Source: an uncultured Alphaproteobacteria bacterium (GTDB lineage Bacteria; Pseudomonadota; Alphaproteobacteria; Rhodobacterales; Rhodobacteraceae). From it: a DNA stretch of 64,000 nt. The notes below the pieces were generated by a model. That model was not told the DNA's origin. It was given only the letters and a program-made list of their open reading frames with translations, and ran no database searches. The first letter of the stretch is position 1. Each line of letters starts with the position of its first letter. The DNA is taken from assembly GCA_902574225.1 (NCBI GenBank), contig CACGMO010000012.1:1-64000 (forward strand), written 5' to 3'. Positions 8,118 through 17,760 of the stretch are shown in pieces. Both the position numbers and the translations under genes were made by a program.

Positions 8118-10892
8118 ATGCAGACAGCAAAGAAGACCATAATCGAAATGGATAGTTACGGAGAAAAGTTAAATAAGGAACTTTCAGATTTAGCTATTCC
8201 CAATAATCCAGATGTAAAGACAAGAGCAGAGATAACATCTATTCTTAGAACTTCTAATGAGCTCATGACCCAAGTCGCTTTTGATTTTCTAAACAAATGC
8301 CCTTTTTTAGGCAACGAAGCGAAAAGCCTTTTTTGTAAAAAAACAGATATATTGGTTACTACTGTTTTTAATATAGTTCATAAAAAATTCCATCCGTTTA
8401 CTAACCCTTCTGAAAGTCAAAGCTTATCGTTAGTTGCTATAGGAGGTTTCGGAAGGGGTGAAATGGCTCCTTATTCCGACATAGATTTATTATTCCTGTC
8501 CAATAAGCGTCAGACAGGTTGGGCTAAGAGTGTAGTAGAGTCTGTATTGTATTTACTTTGGGATTTAAAATTTAAAGTAGGTCACTCATCTAGAACTATA
8601 TCTGATTGCGTTCAACTAGGTTTGGATGACTTAACAATACGAACCTCAATGCTGGAGAAGAGATACCTTTGTGGAAGTAGAGACTTATTTCAAGAATTAG
8701 AGACTACGCTAAAGAAAAAAGTTTTTTCAAAAAAAGCATCTAATTTTGTAGAAGGAAAGCTTTCGGAGAGAGCAGAGAGACACCTTAAGCATGCTAATGC
8801 GCGGTATATGCTTGAGCCAAATATTAAAGAAGGTAAGGGAGGACTACGAGACCTCCATACCTTATACTGGATATCAAAGTATATTTATAGAACCGATAAC
8901 ATCCAATCCCTTATAGAGAAAAAGATCTTTAAGAGGAGAGAGCTAGAAATATTTACAGAAGCGGAAAATTTTCTTTGGTTTATAAGGTGTAAAATTCACC
9001 AAATATCAGGTTACGCTAATGAGAAATTATATTTTAACATTCAAGCTGATTTAGCAAAAAGCTTAAATATTGAAGATGATAACTCGAGAAGAGGCGTAGA
9101 GATATTTATGCAAAAATATTTTTTACAGGCAAAAAATGTTGGAGATCTTACGAGAATATTCTTAACTGCAATAGAAGAGAATTATTTGGCAAAGAAAAAA
9201 GGGTTTAAGAGAAACCTGTCAGAACTGCTAGGGCTTTCCGGAAGATCATTGAAGCCATTACAAGCAGGGTTAATTATTGAAAAAGGCAGACTCAATATCA
9301 GAGATAAAAATTTTTTAACAGAAAAGCCCATAAATATTTTAAAGCTATTCATTTGTGCCCTCGACTCCAAAATTCTTATTCATCCACAGGCATTACGACT
9401 AGTTTCACAAAATTTAGATTTGGTAGACTCTGAGCTCAAAAATAGTTTTGAGGCAAATGACCTGTTTTTAAGTTTATTGATTGATTACGGCAATCCCGAA
9501 AGAGTTCTGAGAAGAATGAACGAAGTTGGGTTTTTAGGGGCATTTATACCTGACTTTGGCAGAATTGTAGCCTTAATGCAGTTTAATATGTACCACTGGT
9601 TCACTGTCGACGAACATACAATTCAATGCTTAAAGGTTTTATCCGAGATTGAAAAATTACCAAAAAACTATGGCACAGCTGTTGAGGAAATATTTTCGAG
9701 AAAATCTCTTAATAGAAAAGTCCTGTATCTCTCAATACTCTTTCATGATATTGGAAAGGGGCTAGAAAATGACCACTCTATTGAGGGTGAGAAAATTGCC
9801 ACCAAATTATGCAAAAGGTTTTCTCTGAAAGATAGTGAGCGTAAGAAAATTTGTTGGTTAGTGAGAAATCATTTAATGATGTCTGATTTTGCTCAAAAAC
9901 GAGATTTATCAGACCAAAAAACAATTATAGATTTTCAAGAGTATGTCACAGATAGAGAAACACTAGATCTACTATTTATACTTACTGTATGTGATATAAA
10001 AGGGGTATCTTCTGATGCATGGAACAATTGGAAAAAGTCTCTACTTGAGAGCCTTTACTTTCAAACACTTAAATTGGTTTCAAAAGATATCAAGGTGGAA
10101 ACAAGGTCAGAGCGAATAGATACAGCAAAGGCAAAGCTTAAGGGATATCTCCAAGGGTTTAACAATGAAGATATCAAAAAGGAAACTTTGCGCCATTTTG
10201 ATGCTTATTGGCTAGTTTTAGATACGCCAACCCAAAAGCTTATAGCCGAAATGATCATTAGGCTTGAGCAAGGTCCATTGCAGGTTGAACCGGCATATGA
10301 CAACGAGCGTGATATAACAAAGATAATTTTTGTCATGGAAGACCATCCTGGCATTTTTTCAAGATTGGCAGGAGCACTAGCAATTGCGTCTGCTAACGTT
10401 ATTGATGCAAAAACATTTACAACAAAAGACGGAATAGCAAATTTTATTTTTTGGATACAAGACAATCTTGGAAAAAAATATGATGAAAGAAAAACTAAAA
10501 AGCTGTTAGAAACAGTTAAGAAAACTCTCTCAGGGGAGATTATCACAAAATCAATGCTAGAGAAACAAGACAAAATAAAAGACCGTGAGAAGTACTTTGA
10601 GGTTCCGACAAAGATTTCTTTTGATAATAAAGGGTCGCATAAACAAACTATGATTGAAGTTGACACTCGAGATAGATTAGGCCTTCTATATGACATAACG
10701 AATACACTATTTCGGAACCAAATTACGATTAGGTCTGCGGTAATTGCTACATATGGAGAGCAAGCTGTAGACACATTTTATGTAAATGATTTATTTGGCG
10801 AAAAAATTACATCCTCACAAAAGCTAGAGCAAGTGAGGAAGGAGCTTTTGTTTTATCTTGATAAACATTTTAAGAAGGCGCTAAAAAATTAA
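8118..10892 (+). CDS. glnD: Bifunctional uridylyltransferase/uridylyl-removing enzyme (PII regulation)
   Basis: 924 aa; GGFGRGEMAPYSDIDLLFL nucleotidyltransferase motif, HDIGKG HD motif, two C-terminal ACT domains. Confidence 0.95.
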   Translation: MQTAKKTIIEMDSYGEKLNKELSDLAIPNNPDVKTRAEITSILRTSNELMTQVAFDFLNKCPFLGNEAKSLFCKKTDILVTTVFNIVHKKFHPFTNPSESQSLSLVAIGGFGRGEMAPYSDIDLLFLSNKRQTGWAKSVVESVLYLLWDLKFKVGHSSRTISDCVQLGLDDLTIRTSMLEKRYLCGSRDLFQELETTLKKKVFSKKASNFVEGKLSERAERHLKHANARYMLEPNIKEGKGGLRDLHTLYWISKYIYRTDNIQSLIEKKIFKRRELEIFTEAENFLWFIRCKIHQISGYANEKLYFNIQADLAKSLNIEDDNSRRGVEIFMQKYFLQAKNVGDLTRIFLTAIEENYLAKKKGFKRNLSELLGLSGRSLKPLQAGLIIEKGRLNIRDKNFLTEKPINILKLFICALDSKILIHPQALRLVSQNLDLVDSELKNSFEANDLFLSLLIDYGNPERVLRRMNEVGFLGAFIPDFGRIVALMQFNMYHWFTVDEHTIQCLKVLSEIEKLPKNYGTAVEEIFSRKSLNRKVLYLSILFHDIGKGLENDHSIEGEKIATKLCKRFSLKDSERKKICWLVRNHLMMSDFAQKRDLSDQKTIIDFQEYVTDRETLDLLFILTVCDIKGVSSDAWNNWKKSLLESLYFQTLKLVSKDIKVETRSERIDTAKAKLKGYLQGFNNEDIKKETLRHFDAYWLVLDTPTQKLIAEMIIRLEQGPLQVEPAYDNERDITKIIFVMEDHPGIFSRLAGALAIASANVIDAKTFTTKDGIANFIFWIQDNLGKKYDERKTKKLLETVKKTLSGEIITKSMLEKQDKIKDREKYFEVPTKISFDNKGSHKQTMIEVDTRDRLGLLYDITNTLFRNQITIRSAVIATYGEQAVDTFYVNDLFGEKITSSQKLEQVRKELLFYLDKHFKKALKN

Positions 10893-12439
10893 TGACAAAG
10901 AAATCCTCTCTTATTAATAACTTCTCAATTGTTGGTCTTTGGACACTCTTTAGCCGAATATTAGGATTTTTGCGTGATATTTTTCTTGCTCTTTTTCTTG
11001 GTTCAGGTCCTGTGGCTCAAGCTTTTTTACTCGCATTTACTGTTCCGAATATGCTTAGGCAAATATTTGCTGAGGGCTCATTTAATAAAGTGTTTATACC
11101 GATTTTTATAGGTGTCAAAGGTAGAAAAAAAAACGCTAACGAGCTTGTTACAATTGTGTTTTTTTCTCTTTTTATAATCTTAGCTTTGATTTCAATACTA
11201 GGAGTGATTTTTATGCCTGCTTTAATAAAAGCACTTGCGTTTGGTTTTTTATATGACGAAAGGTTCGAATTGGCAGTACTGTATGGAAGGATAATGTTTC
11301 CGTACATTCTTCTCATCTCACTGGTACAATTATTCAATTCAGTACTTAACGCTCTCAACCTATATCACATCAGTACCGCTACGCAGGGTGTTTTAAACTT
11401 ATTTCTTATTGGTTCATTAATTTTTTCTGCCCTTTACTCTGGTGATTTTGGTTATAATCTTTGCGTAGCTGTATTGGCTTCTGGCTTTGTCAACTTAGTA
11501 ATGGTTTTCATAGCATGTAGGTTGAATGGAATTTCCCTTACTTCAGTGAATTTATCAGCCTTAAATCCGAATTTAAGTATCTCAAAAGAAATATTTTTAA
11601 AATCAATGCCCGTTAGTTTAGCAAGTGGCGTTTCACAAATAAATCTCGTAGTGGGCAGACAAATATCATCTCTTTTTGATGGTGCTATGGTATGGCTTAT
11701 TTATGCTGATAGGCTCGCACAGCTTCCAATTGCGCTTATTGGGGTTGCTTTAAATGTTGTTACTCTACCAAAACTTAGTTCACTAAAAAAAAGTGGTCGA
11801 AAAGTTGAGGGCAACTCATATCTAAACCGGTCTATGCTACTGTCCCTTATTTTTGCACTGCCTGCCTCTGTGGGTTTAATATATCTAAATTTCGAGATCA
11901 TATCGTCTCTATTTCAAAGAGGCAATTTTTTAGTGAATGATGCTATTCAAACTAGTAAAGCTTTATCAATCTACAGCTTAAGTATCATACCAATAAGCTT
12001 ACAAATGCTATTACTCAACTTTTATTATGCAGAGAAAAATATCAGAATACCTTTTTATTACTCGCTAGCATCTGTTTTCTTAAACGTAAGTCTTGCTTAT
12101 ACCCTACTAGATACATTGGAGTTTTTAGCGCCTCCAATAGCATACGCAATCACAAATTGGTTGGTATTTATTTCATTAGTCTATCATACCTACAAATTTG
12201 GTTTTTATTTTACTAGTGCTTTTAAACGGGGCCTACCAAGAATTGTCCTTAGCAGTTGTGTTATGCTCATTTTGTTAATATTGACGAAATCTTTTACGCT
12301 TCAGTATTTTTCTACGCAAATCCTCACAATCCTATGGTTAAGTATGGTCATACCCCTATCAGGAATTAGTTATTTTGCATGCCTAAAGTTTTTGGGTATA
12401 TTGGATAAGAATTTTTGGGTCAATGACTTTGGTAAGTAA
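10892..12439 (+). CDS. murJ: Lipid II flippase MurJ (MviN)
   Basis: 515 aa polytopic; SRILGFLRDIFLALFLGSGPVAQAFLLAFTVPNMLRQIFAEGSFNKVFIPIF. Confidence 0.95.
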   Translation: MTKKSSLINNFSIVGLWTLFSRILGFLRDIFLALFLGSGPVAQAFLLAFTVPNMLRQIFAEGSFNKVFIPIFIGVKGRKKNANELVTIVFFSLFIILALISILGVIFMPALIKALAFGFLYDERFELAVLYGRIMFPYILLISLVQLFNSVLNALNLYHISTATQGVLNLFLIGSLIFSALYSGDFGYNLCVAVLASGFVNLVMVFIACRLNGISLTSVNLSALNPNLSISKEIFLKSMPVSLASGVSQINLVVGRQISSLFDGAMVWLIYADRLAQLPIALIGVALNVVTLPKLSSLKKSGRKVEGNSYLNRSMLLSLIFALPASVGLIYLNFEIISSLFQRGNFLVNDAIQTSKALSIYSLSIIPISLQMLLLNFYYAEKNIRIPFYYSLASVFLNVSLAYTLLDTLEFLAPPIAYAITNWLVFISLVYHTYKFGFYFTSAFKRGLPRIVLSSCVMLILLILTKSFTLQYFSTQILTILWLSMVIPLSGISYFACLKFLGILDKNFWVNDFGK

Positions 12440-12456
12440 TATAAGAGACGTTTTTG

Positions 12457-13464
12457 ATGGATAGTAAATTAGTTTTTTCTGGTGTGCAGCCCACGGGAAA
12501 CCTCCACTTAGGAAATTATCTCGGAGCCGTTAAACGATTTGTTGAGCTTCAAGATACAAATGCTATGTGCATTTATTGCCTGGTAGATCTTCATGCAATA
12601 ACCAATTGGCAAGATCCAAAAGAATTACGCCAAAATACTATCGAGGTAACAGCCGCTTTTCTAGCCTGTGGTTTACGGCAAGAAAATTCAATTATATTCA
12701 ACCAAAGCCAAGTCTCGACACATACAGAGCTAGCATGGATATTCAATTGTGTAGCAAGAATTGGGTGGCTGAATCGTATGACACAATTTAAAGAGAAGGC
12801 TGGGAAAAATAGAGAAAATGCTTCTCTTGGACTTTATTGTTACCCAACTCTAATGGCGGCAGACATTCTTGCTTATCACGCCACTCATGTACCGGTGGGT
12901 GAAGACCAAAAACAACATCTCGAATTAACTCGCGATATAGCTATGAAATTTAATAATGACTTCGACGCGCCAGGCTTTTTCCCAATACCAGAACCAATTA
13001 TAGAAGGAACAGCCACAAGAATAATGTCTTTGAGAGATGGAACCAAGAAAATGTCTAAGTCAGAAGCATCAGAGATGTCTCGCATAAACCTAACCGATGA
13101 TAGCGATTCGATTAGAAAAAAAATTCAAAAGGCAAAGACGGACCCCTATGAAATACCGAGCGAAAAAGAGGAACTTGCGAACCGTCCAGAAGCAGAAAAT
13201 TTGCTCGGTATCTATGCAACTCTAGCAGATCAATCTATTGAAAAAACACTGGAGCAATTTTCAGGATCGGATTTTAAAAAATTGAAAGATGAGCTATCAG
13301 ATATCCTTATTTCTGAACTTGACCCAATAAATAAAGAGATAAAAAAGCTCCTTAATGAAGAAACATATATTGTAGAAATTTTGCAAAAAGGAACTGAAAA
13401 AGCTAGTGATATTTCTCAACCAATATTACAAAAGACACGTGAGATAGTTGGGTTCTTGAAATAA
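12457..13464 (+). CDS. trpS: Tryptophanyl-tRNA synthetase
   Basis: [30 protein letters not shown] at 12457 follows the TTG in the ORF track. Confidence 0.96.
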   Translation: MDSKLVFSGVQPTGNLHLGNYLGAVKRFVELQDTNAMCIYCLVDLHAITNWQDPKELRQNTIEVTAAFLACGLRQENSIIFNQSQVSTHTELAWIFNCVARIGWLNRMTQFKEKAGKNRENASLGLYCYPTLMAADILAYHATHVPVGEDQKQHLELTRDIAMKFNNDFDAPGFFPIPEPIIEGTATRIMSLRDGTKKMSKSEASEMSRINLTDDSDSIRKKIQKAKTDPYEIPSEKEELANRPEAENLLGIYATLADQSIEKTLEQFSGSDFKKLKDELSDILISELDPINKEIKKLLNEETYIVEILQKGTEKASDISQPILQKTREIVGFLK

Positions 13465-13524
13465 AAATATAAGATTTATTAGATTTTTAGGATACACTAG
13501 TTCATCGTTTTTATATGAGGAATT

Positions 13525-13983
13525 GTGAGAAAATTTTTAGTAATAATGGATAATAGTCCCGAGTTCTTAAATGCGCTTCACTATGCGGCCACCAGAGCCG
13601 CTAAGACCGGTGGTGGTGTAGAAGTACTAGCGATTATCACACCTCAAGATCAAACGCACTGGCTTGGCGTTGCCGAAAAAATGAGAGAAGAAGCAAGGGA
13701 AACGATTGAAGAAAATTTTCAGATTTATTCAAACTGGATGAAAGAGGAGTTAAAGCTCGAGGCTGAATTAGTTATTCGAGAGGGAGAAAAAGCTACTGAG
13801 GTACTGAACCAAATCTCGGAAGATAAAGAAGTTGGGGTACTTGTTTTAGGGGCAAACAATTCGAGTGAAGGTCCTGGGCCATTAATAAGCCAATTAGTTT
13901 CACGAGATGGTGGCAACTTGCCCATACCTGTTACTATCGTGCCAGGTTCAATGACAAAGGAAAGAATTGAAGCTGTATCTTAG
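13525..13983 (+). CDS. Universal stress protein (UspA family)
   Basis: 152 aa; MRKFLVIMDNSPEFLNALHYAATRA...VLVLGANNSS...PVTIVPG. GTG start. Confidence 0.8.
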   Translation: MRKFLVIMDNSPEFLNALHYAATRAAKTGGGVEVLAIITPQDQTHWLGVAEKMREEARETIEENFQIYSNWMKEELKLEAELVIREGEKATEVLNQISEDKEVGVLVLGANNSSEGPGPLISQLVSRDGGNLPIPVTIVPGSMTKERIEAVS

Positions 13984-14044
13984 CCTTGAAAAATGCTAAA
14001 GTACTAACTATCTAAGTTTCATAGAATAATACTGGAGAAAAATT

Positions 14045-14602
14045 ATGTTTATCCAAACAGAAGAGACACCCAACCCTGCAACACTGAAGTTCTTACCTGG
14101 TCAGACCGTTTTGGGTACAGGAACCGCCAACTTTAGTGAGGGCGATCATACTGAAAGTTCACCTTTAGCAAAAAAACTGTTTGGTGTAGATGGCGTAGCT
14201 GGGGTCTTTCTGGGAAGCGACTTTATCACAATTACTAAGAAAGAAGATTTCTTATGGGAACATATAAAGCCAGCTTTACTGGGAACGATTATGGACTTTT
14301 TACAATCTGGTGAGGAAATATTAAAGGAGAAGTTTGGAGACTCATTGCACGAAATTCATGATGGACCTGACAGTGAAATAGTAAAAAAAATAACAGACCT
14401 TTTAGATACCAGGGTTAGACCGGCTGTTGCCCAAGATGGTGGAGATATCACTTTTCAGAGTTTTGAGGAAGGAGTAGTATACTTGCATATGCAAGGGGCT
14501 TGCGCTGGATGTCCTTCATCAACTATGACATTAAAAATGGGTATTGAAAATCTACTTAAGCACTACATCCCTGAAGTGACTGAAGTTAGACCTGTAGCTT
14601 GA
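14045..14602 (+). CDS. NifU-like Fe-S scaffold/carrier (NfuA type)
   Basis: 185 aa; MFIQTEETPNPATLKFLPG N-domain and RPAVAQDGGDITF...CAGCPSS C-domain. Confidence 0.93.
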   Translation: MFIQTEETPNPATLKFLPGQTVLGTGTANFSEGDHTESSPLAKKLFGVDGVAGVFLGSDFITITKKEDFLWEHIKPALLGTIMDFLQSGEEILKEKFGDSLHEIHDGPDSEIVKKITDLLDTRVRPAVAQDGGDITFQSFEEGVVYLHMQGACAGCPSSTMTLKMGIENLLKHYIPEVTEVRPVA

Positions 14603-14613
14603 TAAAAAGGATT

Positions 14614-15269
14614 ATGAACACGCTCGCTGTAGACCTTACCACCTCAGATATAAAGATGGGTCTCGATATTAACGGCGTATTTTCTGAATACAAAAATGTA
14701 GACCAACCAAATTTTGATAAAATTTTTTTTTTCTTTCAGACTTTCTAAAGAAAAATAAGACAGAAATACGCGAGATTAATAGAATTGTGGTTTGTACTGG
14801 ACCCGGAAATTTTAACGGGATTAGGGCATCACTATCTGCTATGAAGGGTATTTGTTGTTCTTTACCTATTCAACTAATAGGTATAAATAAGTTTCAAGCG
14901 CTATCAAAAATATATAAGTCCGCTTTAATTTCTCTCAAATATAGAGGGAATAAAATATACTGGTGCATATTAAAAGATGAAGAGCTTATTTTTATGTCCT
15001 CTTCAGAAATAGAGGATATTAAAACCTCCGATTATCACTCTGATTTAGTAGTTGTTGGGTATAAAGCAAAAGAAATAGCAACAAGTATTAAAGTAAAAAA
15101 ATTTATCGAACAAAATGAGATATCTATCCGAGATTTACTCAATTTCTCAAGAAAAGTAGTAAGTTCCAGAAAGTTTTTACCAAAGCCTTTATACATATCA
15201 CCTGGTCAGTCTTTATTCGCCAAATATAAAGGACCGAAAATACTTGATAAACCATTAGATGTTAGCTGA
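14614..15269 (+). pseudogene. tsaB: tRNA t6A biosynthesis protein TsaB, frameshifted at a T10 run (14723-14732); functional status unknown
   Basis: ATG 14614 gives MNTLAVDLTTSDIKMGLDINGVFSEYKNVDQPNFDKIFFFFQTF* (TsaB-like N-terminus). After the T10 run another frame continues LSDFLKKNKTEIREINRIVVCTGPGNFNGIRASLSAMKGICCSLPIQLIG (TsaB core) to 15269. Adding one T or removing two restores one ORF. Confidence 0.85.
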
Positions 15270-15675
15270 GGAATATTTTAGTCTCTATAAAAAATGTGTA
15301 GACATTGAGTCAATTCAGTTCTCTTTGGAGGATTTCAAACGATTTCAGAAGTCTAGAAATATCAAGATCGAAAAGGAAGAAAATTGTATAGCTATACTAA
15401 GTCTCACTGATCGCGAAGTAGAGATATACTTTATTGGCGTTGCAGAAAGTCTCAGAGGAAGGGGATTAGGGAAAAAATTCTTTAAGAATATCATAAACTT
15501 TTCCAAATATTATGGAGCAGACTTTATAACTCTTGAAGTAGGAATTAGTAACATCCCAGCAAAAAATATGTATTCCTCGTTTAATTTTATAGAGTGCGGC
15601 ATTCGAAAAAACTATTACAGAAATAGTTCAGGTAGTCGAGAAGATGCAATAATAATGAAGCTTAATTTAAATTAA
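15259..15675 (+). CDS. rimI: Ribosomal protein S18-alanine N-acetyltransferase-like GNAT
   Basis: 138 aa GNAT; IYFIGVAESLRGRGLGKKFFKNII...TLEVGISNIPAKNMYSSFNFIECGIRKNYY; adjacent to tsaB. Confidence 0.85.
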   Translation: MLAEEYFSLYKKCVDIESIQFSLEDFKRFQKSRNIKIEKEENCIAILSLTDREVEIYFIGVAESLRGRGLGKKFFKNIINFSKYYGADFITLEVGISNIPAKNMYSSFNFIECGIRKNYYRNSSGSREDAIIMKLNLN

Positions 15676-16646
15676 CCTTCTTTGCTGTAGGGGACGCCTA
15701 TGGCTCCTGGTGCCCTTGCTTTTCCGATAAAGCCTGCTAGCAAAACTACAGTGAGAACATATGGTAATGCCTGCATTACTTGCACTGGAACTTCTCCGAT
15801 CCATATTAACTCGACCCCCTCCAGCCTTACCCCTAATGCCTCTAAAAATCCGAATAAAAGGCACGCAAATAGAGTTGGAATTGGGTTCCATTTACCAAAT
15901 ATCATTGCTGCTAAAGCGATATAACCTTTACCAGCAGACATCTCTCTTCCAAATCCCGCACCATGAGCAATTGATAGATAAGCTCCTGCAAGTCCGCATA
16001 ACATTCCAGCGATTAAAATAGATTGATATCGCATTTTTATTACCGAAATTCCAGCAGTATCAACTGCTTCAGGTTTCTCCCCCACAGCCCTTAGTCGAAG
16101 ACCAAACCTAGTTTTAAAAATTACATAGTAAGTGAAAAAAACAGCTAAAACTGAAAGATAAACTAGAATATTATGACCTGAAATTACTTCAACAAATAAT
16201 TCTCCAAAGACTGGAACAAAACTCAACTGATCCAGAAAAGGAAAATCAATAGGCATAAATCGTTGTTCTGATGCTAAAGGCGGCGTTTGACCACCTCTAG
16301 AAAATAGAGCTATCCCTAAAGTTATTGTCAAGCCTGATGCCAAAATATTTATAGCCAAACCACTTATAACTTGGTCTCCCTTATTTGTAATACAGGCGAA
16401 CCCATGGATTAAAGACGCACTGCATGACGCTAAAATAGCAGCAAATAATCCAAAAACTGGAGACCCTGTCAGGAATGTCGCTGTTGCAGCTACAAAAGCA
16501 GATAGCAGCATCTTACCCTCTAATCCAATATCTATGATACCGCTTCTCTCAGAAAAAATACCAGCCATCGCACAAAATATTAGTGGAGTTGCAATCCTAA
16601 TAGTTGAGTCGAGTAAGGAGATTATAATTTGAAAACTTTCAAGCAT
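15672..16646 (-). CDS. ABC transporter permease, BMP-type nucleoside transporter
   Basis: 324 aa; RIATPLIFCAMAGIFSERSGIIDIGLEGKMLLSAFVAA, typical of BmpA-type nucleoside ABC permeases. Confidence 0.9.
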   Translation of the reverse strand: MLESFQIIISLLDSTIRIATPLIFCAMAGIFSERSGIIDIGLEGKMLLSAFVAATATFLTGSPVFGLFAAILASCSASLIHGFACITNKGDQVISGLAINILASGLTITLGIALFSRGGQTPPLASEQRFMPIDFPFLDQLSFVPVFGELFVEVISGHNILVYLSVLAVFFTYYVIFKTRFGLRLRAVGEKPEAVDTAGISVIKMRYQSILIAGMLCGLAGAYLSIAHGAGFGREMSAGKGYIALAAMIFGKWNPIPTLFACLLFGFLEALGVRLEGVELIWIGEVPVQVMQALPYVLTVVLLAGFIGKARAPGAIGVPYSKEG

Positions 16647-17751
16647 TATTATAATTCCCGTAATACTTGATGTAAATTCTCTCCACCAAAGGGTTTAACA
16701 TATAAGCTAGCGCTCCAGAAAAAAGTATTATTAAACCTTGAATGAGCAAGACCATTTCCCTGGTTATCGATGAAAACTCGAAGTCTAATTCCGTTCCACC
16801 TTGGTATAAAGCTCCAAATAAAAGACTAGCCAGAAATATACCAACAGGATGATTTCTTCCCATCAAGGCAACTGCTATACCAGTAAAGCCATATCCCGCC
16901 GTAAAACCCAAAAGCAGTTTATTATGAACTCCTAAAAGTTCATTAATTGCAACCAGACCAGCAAGACCCCCAGAAATAGCCATAACAATTATGATTGTAG
17001 ATGATACTTTAATGCCCGCGTATATGGCTGCTGTTTCCGAGTGACCAAGAGACCTCACTTCATAACCAAACTTCGTTCTCCACACTAAAAACCAAAAACC
17101 AACTGAGACAGTTAAAGCGACTATAAAAGAGAGATTTAAGGGGGACATTGCCATTTCTAATCCCAGATATTTCGCCAATATATGTATTTGCACTAATCCC
17201 ACACCTGATGCAAAGTCTCTTGTCTCGGGAGACATCTGTCCGGGTTCTATTATTACATTAACCAATAAATACACCATCAGTGCTGCTGCTATAAAGTTGA
17301 ACATAATTGTTGTTATCACAATATGACTACCTCTTTTCGCCTGAAGATATCCTGGAATTATACCCCAAATTGCCCCAAAAATTACTGATCCCAAAATAGC
17401 TAATATCGTAACTAGGAAACCCACAACATGCTGATCAAAAATCAAACATACTAGACCCACCCCAAGTCCACCTACATATGCCTGTCCTTCCCCACCGATA
17501 TTGAAGAGCCGAGCGTGGAATGCCAGGGCAACTGCTAGTCCAGTAAAAATAAAATTTGTTGTATAATAGAGCGTGTACCCTATAGCCCCAGGGTAATAGA
17601 AAGCACCTTTTATCATGACAAAGATTGCTCTAAACGGATTCTCTCCAATAAAAAAAATGAATAATCCAGACACACAAAATGCTAAAAACAAATTCATCAG
17701 TGGTATCACGCCTACCGAGAGCCATTTGGGAATAATATTACTATCACTCAT
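16639..17751 (-). CDS. ABC transporter permease, BMP-type nucleoside transporter
   Basis: 370 aa; LAVALAFHARLFNIGGEGQAYVGGLG...GRNHPVGIFLASLLFGALYQGG. Confidence 0.9.
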   Translation of the reverse strand: MSDSNIIPKWLSVGVIPLMNLFLAFCVSGLFIFFIGENPFRAIFVMIKGAFYYPGAIGYTLYYTTNFIFTGLAVALAFHARLFNIGGEGQAYVGGLGVGLVCLIFDQHVVGFLVTILAILGSVIFGAIWGIIPGYLQAKRGSHIVITTIMFNFIAAALMVYLLVNVIIEPGQMSPETRDFASGVGLVQIHILAKYLGLEMAMSPLNLSFIVALTVSVGFWFLVWRTKFGYEVRSLGHSETAAIYAGIKVSSTIIIVMAISGGLAGLVAINELLGVHNKLLLGFTAGYGFTGIAVALMGRNHPVGIFLASLLFGALYQGGTELDFEFSSITREMVLLIQGLIILFSGALAYMLNPLVERIYIKYYGNYNNA

Positions 17752-17760
17752 TCTAACCCC

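Noticed and set aside
10205-10774. 189 aa minus-strand ORF inside glnD
   Set aside because: Antisense to strongly conserved GlnD coding; no family resemblance.
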